Of a DNA stretch of 64,000 bases, positions 35,282 to 44,212 are shown one piece after another. Below the pieces are notes generated by a model that saw only the letters and a list, made by a program, of their open reading frames with translations, searched no databases and had not been told where the DNA came from. The stretch comes from Flavobacterium psychrophilum (GTDB lineage: Bacteria > Bacteroidota > Bacteroidia > Flavobacteriales > Flavobacteriaceae). The translations under genes were made by a program, and so were the position numbers. Position 1 is the first letter of the stretch. Each line of letters starts with the position of its first letter. The stretch spans positions 3,844,001 to 3,908,000 of the forward strand of contig CP012388.1 in assembly GCA_001708385.1 (NCBI GenBank), given 5' to 3'.

Positions 35282-36049
35282 ATGTCTTTATTTTCTGATA
35301 ATATTAGGCACCTGAGAAATCAAAAAAATATTTCTCAGGAAAATATTGCCGGTGCATTGGTTATAACCCGTGGTCGCTATGTGAAATATGAAGACGGCAC
35401 CTCGGAACCGCCTTATGAAATCCTGCTGCGCCTTTCAAGATATTATAATGTAAGTGTAGACCTTTTGCTTTCCGTTGATATCCGTAAGGTAGATATTACC
35501 AATCTTATCAAGCTGGATGATAACCGTATATTGTTGCCAATAACGGTAGACAGTAAAGGGGAGAATATCATAGAGATTGTTCCGCATAAAGCGAAAGCCG
35601 GTTATCTGAATGGTTATAGTGATCCTGAATTTATTGAGGGATTGCAGCATGTTTCGCTACCCTTTTTAGGTAATGGAAAATTCAGGGCATTTCCGGTAGA
35701 AGGCGATTCTATGCCGCCGCATAAAGAAGGCTCTTTTATTATTGGGCGTTATGTGGAGCAGCTGGGTCATGTTACCGATGGCAGGACATATATATTGCTT
35801 ACCCGGGACCAGGGAATTGTATATAAAAGGCTGAATAAGAATGGCAGGAACAGCCTCATGCTGCAATCTGACAATACATTTTATCCGCCCTATACAGTAA
35901 AAGCATCTGATGTGTTAGAGATATGGGAATACGCTTGTAGTATCGCTACCAAAGAATTTGAACCTGATGACAGTCCCGAGACGATAAGAGATGTATTGCA
36001 GGGTATGCGAAAAGAAATGGCTGCGTTGCGAATAATTAATAAACAATAA
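35282..36049 (+). CDS. XRE-HTH / S24 peptidase repressor (LexA/CI-like)
   Basis: 255 residues. N-terminal XRE HTH (IRHLRNQKNISQENIAGALV, about 8-63). C-terminal S24 autoprotease: cleavage site Ala106-Gly107 (HKAKAGYLNGY), catalytic Ser143 (VEGDSMPP) and Lys182 (IVYKRL). The spacings (36 and 39) are close to those of E. coli LexA (34 and 37). On DNA damage, RecA filaments would trigger self-cleavage and release the imu genes. The organism's main SOS repressor may be this or another protein. A short C-terminal tail (about 225-255) is helical. It is followed 16 bp later by a small unknown gene. Confidence 0.92.
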   Translation: MSLFSDNIRHLRNQKNISQENIAGALVITRGRYVKYEDGTSEPPYEILLRLSRYYNVSVDLLLSVDIRKVDITNLIKLDDNRILLPITVDSKGENIIEIVPHKAKAGYLNGYSDPEFIEGLQHVSLPFLGNGKFRAFPVEGDSMPPHKEGSFIIGRYVEQLGHVTDGRTYILLTRDQGIVYKRLNKNGRNSLMLQSDNTFYPPYTVKASDVLEIWEYACSIATKEFEPDDSPETIRDVLQGMRKEMAALRIINKQ

Positions 36050-36065
36050 TATAAAGTACTATACA

Positions 36066-36311
36066 ATGGACACAATTGTACGCTTAAGGGTAAAGAAAGA
36101 ACTTGATAACAGGCAGCACAAAAGCATACTTGGTTTAAAGGGTAGTATCATATCCAAAGGATATACTGATATCATTCATATTAGTGATGAAGGAGAAGAA
36201 TTCCACATTAATTCTTTTTTGGTCCTGCAGCAGGAAAGAGAAACGATACTGGAATATGTTGCTCTTTACCTTAAAGAAAATAAGCTTGAAAAGAGTGCAA
36301 CGCTTCTGTAA
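36066..36311 (+). CDS. Small protein co-transcribed with the S24 repressor
   Basis: 81 residues; no family recognised. Charged, alpha/beta composition: IVRLRVKKELDNRQHKSILG, then IIHISDEGEEFHINSFLVLQ and a C-terminal helix (ETILEYVALYLKENKLEKSA). No signal peptide and no zinc motif. It starts 16 bp after the repressor stop and precedes only a convergent gene, so it is probably expressed with the repressor and damage-inducible. A role in modulating the repressor or mutasome is a guess from context. Confidence 0.65.
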   Translation: MDTIVRLRVKKELDNRQHKSILGLKGSIISKGYTDIIHISDEGEEFHINSFLVLQQERETILEYVALYLKENKLEKSATLL

Positions 36312-36433
36312 CGACTAAAGCAATAGATACAATTGAGGAAAAAATGAAGTCAAAAAAAGAATAGGTAAGGGGCAGCCTAAGGTTACATTACCCGGATTTT
36401 TTTATTTTGACAAACAGATGTTACAGAGCCAGT

Positions 36434-37924
36434 TTATTTAATAATATGCTGTAAAAAATCTTCAACAGTTTCATAATCCTGTATGAGTAGTTTTTTCTTA
36501 AGGCGCATTTTGCAAACCCTTACGCTTTGTGGTGAAATACCAAGTATGTTAGCCATTTCTTTACTTTTAAGATTTAAGCGCATAAGTACCAATATACGGA
36601 TCTCTGCTTCTGTAATTATAATGTGGCTTTCATTAATTCTGGCAAAAAAATGCGGATATATAGAACCAAACCTTATTTTAAATGTTCGCCAGTCTTCATC
36701 GGTAAGTATCTTTTGACCTAACAAATCAGCAACCTCTTCGTCTTCTGTATCCTTAATCAGTTTAATAGTAGTGTCAGTTTGTAAATTGCCTATAATGTTG
36801 TTCTTTTTAGAAAGGTCTATAATATAGGTTTTTAGTTCCTGTTCCTTTACTTCTATTATCTTTAGCGAATTCTCAAGTTCTGCTTCAAGCTGTGTTTTTT
36901 TAAAGCGCATTTTAGAAAAATATCTATAAAGCAAAAAGGCAGTAATGAGTAGTGCTATCAGGATACCAATAGCAATAAACCATAGCCTGTTATTCGCGAT
37001 CTGACGTTCATTCTGTAAATTTTGTATTTGCAGGTTTTTTACCTCTACACCCATTTTTGCCTGGTAGCGTGAAAGCATTTCACTTTGGCCTGCATCCATC
37101 AGTTCCTTCTCATGGTCATAATGTTTTTTAAAATAATACAATGCCGAATCCGGTTGGGTAAAACGTTCATGTATCCTGGATAACTCGCTATATGCTTCGC
37201 TAATGCGCACTTTGCTGTTTAGCTTTAGACTAAGAGCAAGGCTTTTATGGGCATTATAATAAGCTTTGTCCGGATTTGCCTTTGTTGTGTATATTGTACT
37301 GAGATTTTGATAGGCCGTTGCCATACCTTCTGTATAATTTATCTTCTGGCACTCTTTTAAAGATAGGCCGTAGTGAGTAAGAGCCTGTTCTGTTTGATTG
37401 CCAAAACGGTAAATTTGCCCCTGGTTGTTATAAGCAATAGCAAGATCCCTTGGCTCTTCAAGTTCTTTAAAAATTGCGATTGCTTTGTTATTATACTTAA
37501 ATGCTTCGGTAAAGTTACGTTGCTCTTTAAGAATGAGCGAACGGTTCGTAAAGGTTAGGCCAAGCAAGCGTTGCATATTAAGCTTTTCCGCCAGTTTTTC
37601 CGCTTCACTATAGCATTCCATTGCCGAGGTATTGTTCTCAAGCCTCCAGTGTACCAGCCCAAGATTGTTAAGCAGGGTGGCCATTTGCTGCTCATTTCCG
37701 GTACTTTTTACTTTGTTATAAGCCTGTGTAAAGTATTTTAATGCTTCTTGGTAATTGCCCATTCGCCATTCTTCGTTACCAAGGTTGGTAAGCAAGTCTG
37801 ATTTGTTTACTACAGTTTTATTTACTACATCTTTATTATTTGAATTATCCTCACGGCATGCACTTAAAAGTAGCAGCAGCGATAGCATAAAAAAAAACTT
37901 GTTTATGTTACGGGCCTCTTTCAT
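36434..37924 (-). CDS. TPR protein with TM helix and LuxR-like HTH
   Basis: I prefer ATG 37924 (about 496 residues), which gives a signal/lipobox-like start (FFMLSLLLLLSAC); the frame is open to 38005. The architecture is common in Flavobacteriia: N-terminal export signal, six or so TPRs (about 45-300), TM helix (WFIAIGILIALLITAFLLY), coiled coil, then a C-terminal HTH close to the LuxR/sigma-70 region 4 type (ITEAEIRILVLMRLNLKSKE; MANILGISPQSVRVCKMRLK). A membrane-bound one-component regulator is implied. It lies just downstream of the large T9SS protein gene on the same strand. Confidence 0.85.
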   Translation of the reverse strand: MKEARNINKFFFMLSLLLLLSACREDNSNNKDVVNKTVVNKSDLLTNLGNEEWRMGNYQEALKYFTQAYNKVKSTGNEQQMATLLNNLGLVHWRLENNTSAMECYSEAEKLAEKLNMQRLLGLTFTNRSLILKEQRNFTEAFKYNNKAIAIFKELEEPRDLAIAYNNQGQIYRFGNQTEQALTHYGLSLKECQKINYTEGMATAYQNLSTIYTTKANPDKAYYNAHKSLALSLKLNSKVRISEAYSELSRIHERFTQPDSALYYFKKHYDHEKELMDAGQSEMLSRYQAKMGVEVKNLQIQNLQNERQIANNRLWFIAIGILIALLITAFLLYRYFSKMRFKKTQLEAELENSLKIIEVKEQELKTYIIDLSKKNNIIGNLQTDTTIKLIKDTEDEEVADLLGQKILTDEDWRTFKIRFGSIYPHFFARINESHIIITEAEIRILVLMRLNLKSKEMANILGISPQSVRVCKMRLKKKLLIQDYETVEDFLQHIIK

Positions 37925-38037
37925 AAGTAGGATTGAGCGTTCAAATTTATGCATTTTAGAATTAACGCTGTATATATAACTATAAATCCCTAAGCAGTAA
38001 TGCAAAGGGATTTAAATTTTTATTGATTTACGGAGTG

Positions 38038-41000
38038 CTATCGTACTACGATCATTTTACGTGCCTGCTTAAATTTACCGGCAGTTATCTGGTAAAAGTA
38101 AATGCCCGATGCAAGTCCGTCCGCATCAAAAACAAATGTATTATTACCCACACCAAAAGTTTCGTTCGCTATTTCCTTTATTAATTTACCATCATTACTA
38201 TAAAGTTTAATACTTACTCTTTCTGTACTAAGAAGGTAAAAAGGAATAGTTGTACTGTTTATAACAGGGTTAGGGTAATTTTGCCCTAGTTTATTTTGTT
38301 GACTTATTATTTCTTTATCGTCTAGGCCCAATGAGCCATCGTGCTCTGTTTCAAAAAAATGCAGGCCCTGAAAGAAAGACTGGTTACCTATGTTTCCTGC
38401 TAAGAGCAGCCTGCCATCGGGATGTGGCACAAGGCCTTTACCATAAAATTCTGCATATTCATTGCCTACAAAAATTTCTTCTTCACCATTGCCGGAAGCA
38501 TCTACAGTTATTAGTGTTGCTATAGGGAAGGGGGAAATGTTGATCTTATGTGGAAACGGGTCTCTTTGTATCTGATTCATGATATAGCAATTATCAGATC
38601 CGTCAATATGGAAGCCATTGTAGTATCGCATGCTTTCCGATTCAAACACCCATACTTCATTTCCATCTGTATCGTATTTAATTAGCTCGTTATTTATATT
38701 TCCATCTATATCAAGACTGTAGCCGATAACCGCAATAGCACCATCAGAAAATTGCCTAAGGGTATAAGAGCGTTCGTTCGTATCGTTATCGCCAAAAACG
38801 CGGCTCCACTCTAATGCTCCATCTGCACTAATTTTTGCGGTAACAATATCTTGCGCATAGGTCTCATTATTTTGTGCATAACCATTGGTGTAAATTGCAC
38901 CGTTGTTACTGATTAGTATATCAGTACCCGATGACGAATTGCCCTCAACAGCCACAGGTGTTTGCCAGCCTTCACTGCCATCGTTATTAAATTTTACAAC
39001 GGTAAGGTTTACATTTTGAGACATAAAATTGCCTGATCCGCAACTGCCCGTTAATATAAGGTCGTCTGCCTGGTTTACCTTACCTGCCGAAATTGTGTAG
39101 ATGTTGTTTGAAGCAGTACTGCTTGCTATAAAAGTCCTCCAAAGTTCTTCGCCGGAGGCACTTAGTTTTATCCCAAGGAAAGAACGGTTTTGATCGTTTT
39201 CATTTTCATAGGCCAGGCCACCAAGGTATACCGAACCATCGGCACCTATTTCCATAACCTGTACCTGAGCGCCATTAAGACTTATTTCGGTTTCCCATAA
39301 TTCCTGGCCATTTGGAGCCATTTTTTTTATTTTAAAAGCTTCGCCAAACTGAGGCAGCAGACATACAAAAGCATTACCATTTCTATCCGCTCTTCCAAGT
39401 ATGCCTTCGGCAGGATTGCCATTTTCGGTATTATAAACTTTCTCCCAAGCTACTGCGCCCTGTGCATTATATTTTACCAGAAAATAGTTGGAATTTAGCA
39501 TACCATCGGCAAAAGTAGAGTATTGCCCTGTAGAGAACGTGTTGCCATTACCATCGGCAAAAGGATATAGCATAGAAGCATTAGGCGCAGCGGTATTGGC
39601 ATATACAGTATTCCAAAGTGGGGTTGGGGCTGTAGTGCCAAATGCTGATTTTACAGTTTCATACACAGCGCCGTTTTCACTATAAAAGGAATTTAAAGCA
39701 AAGTATACATTGCCTTCGGTATCCAGGCCTATTCCTGCCAGATCACCCATACTAGCCGTGCCCGTTGACGTATCAATTACAAATGCGGCTTCTCCAATCA
39801 GGTTTCCCTGCACAGAATATTTTTTAGCGCGTGCAGCAACGTTTAGTTCCCATTCTTCTGCTCCGGGTGTCATACCTTTTGCTGCCACTACGGGGTTGCC
39901 CTGAGTATCAAACATTAGCTGTACGTTTGCAGCATCAATAAGGTCGGTAGTTTCTTTAGCCCAGTTTTGCGTGCCATCCGGCTCATAAGATAAAAGTACA
40001 TTACCATTATTTGCAAAGTTGCCATTATGGATGCCCGCAACATATAGCTTGTTATCTCTAAATGCAGTTTGCCATCCCTGTGTATTTTCGCCTTCGGTTT
40101 TGTAAGTCGCTATCCATTGCTGCTCTCCGGCAGCATTATATTTAATTGTACCTATACGGCCTAAAAAGGTATCAAAAACACCGGTTACATAAACATTATT
40201 ATCACTATCTGTTGTAACAGATCTGGGTACCGAATTAGTTACTTCCGAAGGATTTTCAGGATCGGTACTCGCATAATTATAGTCTCTTACCCAAAGCTCT
40301 GTACCATCGGCACTATATTTAACAGTATGGTAGTTTAACCATCCGTCGTTGTTTGGGCTATAACCTGTAACTATTACATTGCCTGTATTATCTATTGCAA
40401 TGGCTGTAGCCTCATTCCAGGTTTCTCCGCCGGACCCATTATTACGTGCCTGCCACGCAAGCGTTCCATTCGTGTTATATTTAAGGGTAATATAATCTAA
40501 AGATGGTCCTGACCAGCTTATGCCTGTAATATAAATTGCGCCATCCGGTCCTGATTTAATTGCAGTGGGAATATCTATGCCTTCATAGGGGCTGTTAAAT
40601 ATGGTTGTCCATAGTTGCACTCCTTCCGGAGAATATTTAACGGTAAGGATGTCCATATCGCTACCGTTCCATTTCAGTCCGGTTACTACAAGGTTACCAT
40701 CGTTATCAAGCAATAGCCTCATACCGTATTCTACAGCATACTTTGCTGCCGGAATTCTTACCTGCCAGAGTATAGCTCCCTGTGGACTTACTTTCATAGT
40801 AAAGAAATCGCCTGCAGGCTGATTTTCGTTACTACTTCCGCCCGTAATGTAGGTGTTTCCCTGGGCATCAGTAACCATTGCATAAGGAATATTATTGCCG
40901 GCAGTACTCTCGCCTCCGTAAAACTCATAGTTGTTGGCAAGAGTTGTAACAACCGTTGGACGAATTCCCAGTTGCAAAAGCATTTTTTCCTGAGGGGTCT

Positions 41001-41205
41001 GAAATGATTCAGTAGTATGTTTTGCGCCAAACTTTTGCCATCGCATAAGTTGTGCAATCATTCCGCTACCCTGAGATTCCCTATAGCCATTTTGCTCACG
41101 CAGGCTATTAGCTTCCTGCGCAACACTTATAAAAGATTGCAGGGAAAATATAAAGACAATTGTAATACGTATAATTTTCATAACATGTAAATTTATTTCT
41201 CGCAC
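38038..41205 (-). CDS. Large secreted SBBP beta-propeller protein with T9SS sorting domain
   Basis: 1055 residues (a start at Met9 is also possible), signal peptide cut after VAQ. At least ten SBBP-type repeats follow: DAQGNTYITGGSS, DNDGNLVVTGLKW, GPDGAIYITGISW, DNTGNVIVTGYSP and so on, a beta-propeller surface. The last ~85 residues form the type A T9SS C-terminal domain (LGQNYPNPVINSTTIPFYL ... GLASGIYFYQITAGKFKQAR). It is exported across the outer membrane and probably anchored. Function unknown (adhesin-like). It precedes the TPR-LuxR gene on the same strand. Confidence 0.88.
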   Translation of the reverse strand: MREINLHVMKIIRITIVFIFSLQSFISVAQEANSLREQNGYRESQGSGMIAQLMRWQKFGAKHTTESFQTPQEKMLLQLGIRPTVVTTLANNYEFYGGESTAGNNIPYAMVTDAQGNTYITGGSSNENQPAGDFFTMKVSPQGAILWQVRIPAAKYAVEYGMRLLLDNDGNLVVTGLKWNGSDMDILTVKYSPEGVQLWTTIFNSPYEGIDIPTAIKSGPDGAIYITGISWSGPSLDYITLKYNTNGTLAWQARNNGSGGETWNEATAIAIDNTGNVIVTGYSPNNDGWLNYHTVKYSADGTELWVRDYNYASTDPENPSEVTNSVPRSVTTDSDNNVYVTGVFDTFLGRIGTIKYNAAGEQQWIATYKTEGENTQGWQTAFRDNKLYVAGIHNGNFANNGNVLLSYEPDGTQNWAKETTDLIDAANVQLMFDTQGNPVVAAKGMTPGAEEWELNVAARAKKYSVQGNLIGEAAFVIDTSTGTASMGDLAGIGLDTEGNVYFALNSFYSENGAVYETVKSAFGTTAPTPLWNTVYANTAAPNASMLYPFADGNGNTFSTGQYSTFADGMLNSNYFLVKYNAQGAVAWEKVYNTENGNPAEGILGRADRNGNAFVCLLPQFGEAFKIKKMAPNGQELWETEISLNGAQVQVMEIGADGSVYLGGLAYENENDQNRSFLGIKLSASGEELWRTFIASSTASNNIYTISAGKVNQADDLILTGSCGSGNFMSQNVNLTVVKFNNDGSEGWQTPVAVEGNSSSGTDILISNNGAIYTNGYAQNNETYAQDIVTAKISADGALEWSRVFGDNDTNERSYTLRQFSDGAIAVIGYSLDIDGNINNELIKYDTDGNEVWVFESESMRYYNGFHIDGSDNCYIMNQIQRDPFPHKINISPFPIATLITVDASGNGEEEIFVGNEYAEFYGKGLVPHPDGRLLLAGNIGNQSFFQGLHFFETEHDGSLGLDDKEIISQQNKLGQNYPNPVINSTTIPFYLLSTERVSIKLYSNDGKLIKEIANETFGVGNNTFVFDADGLASGIYFYQITAGKFKQARKMIVVR

Positions 41206-41364
41206 GTAAATTTAACGATATGTACAGGTATTAGTCTTTAAATGGTGTTGACATAGCTGTTGACAACCGGTAGTGTTAGCTAGTTAGCTAAGTCTACTAA
41301 ATGTATTGCCAAGTGGGAAGATCGCATTTCTAATTGAAACGATAAATACGGATACCACATAACT

Positions 41365-41396
41365 AAAAACCCGGGCAGCGTAAGCTGCTTGGGTTT
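41365..41396 (-). terminator. Terminator of the exporter operon
   Basis: On the minus strand: AAACCCAAGCAGC-TTAC-GCTGCCCGGGTTT followed by TTAG, a 13-bp stem with two G-U pairs and T-rich tail. It lies just after the TolC-family stop (41457). The rest of 41206-41456 is the upstream region of the T9SS protein gene. Confidence 0.75.
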
Positions 41397-41456
41397 ATTA
41401 GGATGTAGCAAAATAATAGTCGCTAGTATATATTCTAAAGTAATCTAATGGTACTA

Positions 41457-42854
41457 TTAATCAGGATTAGCGAATGTCCTATACAATTCGGCATTAGAGA
41501 TGTAATATTGATTTTCAATGTTGATTTGCGAAAGCCTTGCATTTACCAGATTGTTTTCACGGGAATTGATTAAAAATATTGAACTCTCACCAAACGAAAA
41601 TAATTTTTCTTCAGAGTTTAGCATAGTAGTATAATCCTTTACAAGATTATCAATTACATCTTTTTGTCTTTTGAGAGATTGTATCTCTGTTTGCTGAGCC
41701 GCTATTTTGTTCTTTAGTTCCAATCGTTCCTGATCCAGTTCGTACTGTGTGTCCTGAATCTTAAACTTTGCCAATCTAAGGTTACCCCGTTCTTTCCTAA
41801 GAAATACCGGTATACTAAAATTGACATTAAACTTATAATCCTCGGCGTTAAAGCTACCTATATATGCCGGCTCAGACAGGTAATTATAACCCACATTAAT
41901 TTTAGGGAGCAGCATATTTGCCTTAAGTTTTCTGTTTACCTCCAGTATAGACAATTTGGTTTGTAACGACTGTATTTTAGGATGGCTTTCAAGTTCCCCT
42001 GCAGTAATAGCCATATCATTAATACTAAGTGTTTCCTGTAACGTCTCTAAAAGGTTGTCTTCCGGCCTTACATTGTTATCAAGTTCAACAGGAACATTTT
42101 CAATCCATAAAAAGTTAGATAACTTTAGTTTTGCTTTTGCCAGTTTAAGGTTGGCACTTTCAAGGTTCAGCTGCCTGCTACGAACTGTAATGCCTGCTTC
42201 AACACTGTCTATAGCAGGAGAATCTCCCAACTCTATCAGTTGTTTTACACCTTTAAAACGTGTGCTGGCAAAACCCAGATAACTTTTATATAATTCTGCC
42301 TCACTATAGCTTCTTTTCCAGTCAAAATAGGTTTCACTAGCTTTATATAGAACTTCTATCGCTCTTAATTTACGTTGAGCGTCGCTAAGTTCTACCTGTA
42401 ATTTGCCTTCTCTTACATCAGCCATTCTTTGGTTTATAAATAAGCCTTGCCCCAATGGTACACTTATACCTAAAGCGGTAAGCCCGGCTTCAGGAGTACG
42501 GTTTTGTGGATTAAAGTATTGTCCCGAAGTATCATCAAAACCAGCCTTAATTTCTATACCATACCATGTGGGTATTTTAAAACTACTATTTAGAAGTGAG
42601 TAATATTCAGTCCCTTTAAATTCTTTTTTATTATAATCCACTTCAATTTTAGGGTCAAAACCACCACGGGCAGCCATAAGCGATGCCTGTGCATAACTAA
42701 TTTCTAAGTTAGCCTGCTTAACAGCGGGGTGATACTTTTTTACATATCCTAAAAATTCACTGTAGCTTAAGTGGTCTTTATTAAAATCCTGTCCCTGTAT
42801 ATTTTGTATGCACAATACAAGAAACAGAATATATATATTGATAGAACGTATCAT
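41457..42854 (-). CDS. TolC-family outer-membrane efflux protein
   Basis: 465 residues from ATG 42854, chosen because it opens a signal peptide (SINIYILFLVLCIQNIQGQ) and lies 1 bp after the HlyD stop. Long helical coiled coils typical of TolC: KQANLEISYAQASLMAARGG, LYKASETYFDWKRSYSEAEL, FNVNFSIPVFLRKERGNLRL. It forms the outer-membrane duct of a tripartite exporter with the HlyD and ABC proteins encoded directly upstream. Confidence 0.9.
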   Translation of the reverse strand: MIRSINIYILFLVLCIQNIQGQDFNKDHLSYSEFLGYVKKYHPAVKQANLEISYAQASLMAARGGFDPKIEVDYNKKEFKGTEYYSLLNSSFKIPTWYGIEIKAGFDDTSGQYFNPQNRTPEAGLTALGISVPLGQGLFINQRMADVREGKLQVELSDAQRKLRAIEVLYKASETYFDWKRSYSEAELYKSYLGFASTRFKGVKQLIELGDSPAIDSVEAGITVRSRQLNLESANLKLAKAKLKLSNFLWIENVPVELDNNVRPEDNLLETLQETLSINDMAITAGELESHPKIQSLQTKLSILEVNRKLKANMLLPKINVGYNYLSEPAYIGSFNAEDYKFNVNFSIPVFLRKERGNLRLAKFKIQDTQYELDQERLELKNKIAAQQTEIQSLKRQKDVIDNLVKDYTTMLNSEEKLFSFGESSIFLINSRENNLVNARLSQINIENQYYISNAELYRTFANPD

Positions 42855-42855
42855 A

Positions 42856-44208
42856 TTATTTCTTTTCCTTGCTATTAATATCATTACCATCAGGTTTGTA
42901 AAAATTTGGTGGAAAACCATTTAGGTTACGCCATATCTCATACCATATTGGTACCGTATCCAAAAGAGCGATACTTTCGGCTCCTGCACCTATGCTCAAT
43001 TCTTTTGGCCATTTTTCTTCATCAGCATCAGGTGATACAAGTACTCTGTACTTACCATTCGGACTAATGAAATTTTCAATAGCCACTACCTTACCACCAA
43101 ATGTTCCATAAGATAGCCCGGGCCATCCCGAGAATACAACACGCGGCCAGCCATCAAACCATACCCTTACCTTGGCCCCACGATGAACCAGTGGTAAATC
43201 TATCGGATTTACATAGGTTTCTACAGCGATGTCATAACCTGCAGGCATAATACTTACAATGGCAGTACCTTCTTTAATAGTTTCACCAATACCTGCCAGC
43301 AATGCGCGGTTTACATAGCCGCTTTGCGGTGCGGTGATATAATACAGTCCGTTTCTAATACTATAGTTTACAAACTGGTTTTGCAATTTATTAACTTGTG
43401 CCTCAGTGTCATATTGAGTACTTAGGGCTGTAAACTTGTCACTTTGCGATTTTGATATTTTCTCAGCGTACTCAGCAGTGATACGGTTTATTTCGACCTT
43501 GGCATTTATAAGTTCGTTTTTGCTGCTTAATAGTTTATTGTCCTGTGTAATTATATAGGCTTCAGCTTCCTGTAGCTTTAACCTTTTTTGCTCTACATCG
43601 GTAAGTGGTTTTAAACCTTCCTTATTAAGAGCGGTAGAACGGTCAAATTGTGTTTTTGCAATCCTTAGCTGGGTCTTTACAGCCTCAAGATCCATACTAT
43701 CACTCTTAATTTTAAGGTGCGCCTGTTTGATCTTATTTTCAGCCTGTTGTAATTTCAGCTGTCTTTCTTTTGCCAGTGACTCAGTTTGCAATTCCAGAGA
43801 GTTTACTTTATTCCCGTACGAATCAAAAGCCATTTTCTTTGCATCTACCTGCTGTTTTGTGTTAGCTATAAGATTGGGGTCAAAATAGTCTTCTTTTGTT
43901 TCAGATATAAAAAGTATTGTGTCGCCTTTATTTACATAGTCGCCTTCCTGAACGAACCATTTTTCGATACGTCCGGCAATTGCATTATGAACTGTTTGCG
44001 GTCTATGATCCGGTTTAAGGGTGGTAACAGCACCACGACCGTCTATATTTTGAGTCCATGGAAGGAACAGGCATGCTAGTAAGAAGAAAAGAAAGCCGAT
44101 AATAATTCTGTTTAAGAATTTATATTGTGGCCTTTTAGCAACACTGGTAAGCGATTTATATTTGCCGGGAGTGATAAGTACATGATTATCGTTAGATATA
44201 TTTAGCAT
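42856..44208 (-). CDS. HlyD-family periplasmic adaptor (membrane fusion protein)
   Basis: 450 residues. N-terminal TM helix (IIIGFLFFLLACLFLPW, about 34-50), biotinyl-lipoyl half (AGRIEKWFVQEGDYVNKGDT), a very long helical hairpin (about 110-275), the second lipoyl half (ITAPQSGYVNRALLAGIGE) and a beta-barrel domain (ETYVNPIDLPLVHRGAKVRV). Typical of the type I secretion/bacteriocin-export adaptor class. It starts 4 bp after the ABC stop and is co-transcribed with both neighbours. Confidence 0.93.
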   Translation of the reverse strand: MLNISNDNHVLITPGKYKSLTSVAKRPQYKFLNRIIIGFLFFLLACLFLPWTQNIDGRGAVTTLKPDHRPQTVHNAIAGRIEKWFVQEGDYVNKGDTILFISETKEDYFDPNLIANTKQQVDAKKMAFDSYGNKVNSLELQTESLAKERQLKLQQAENKIKQAHLKIKSDSMDLEAVKTQLRIAKTQFDRSTALNKEGLKPLTDVEQKRLKLQEAEAYIITQDNKLLSSKNELINAKVEINRITAEYAEKISKSQSDKFTALSTQYDTEAQVNKLQNQFVNYSIRNGLYYITAPQSGYVNRALLAGIGETIKEGTAIVSIMPAGYDIAVETYVNPIDLPLVHRGAKVRVWFDGWPRVVFSGWPGLSYGTFGGKVVAIENFISPNGKYRVLVSPDADEEKWPKELSIGAGAESIALLDTVPIWYEIWRNLNGFPPNFYKPDGNDINSKEKK

Positions 44209-44212
44209 AATG

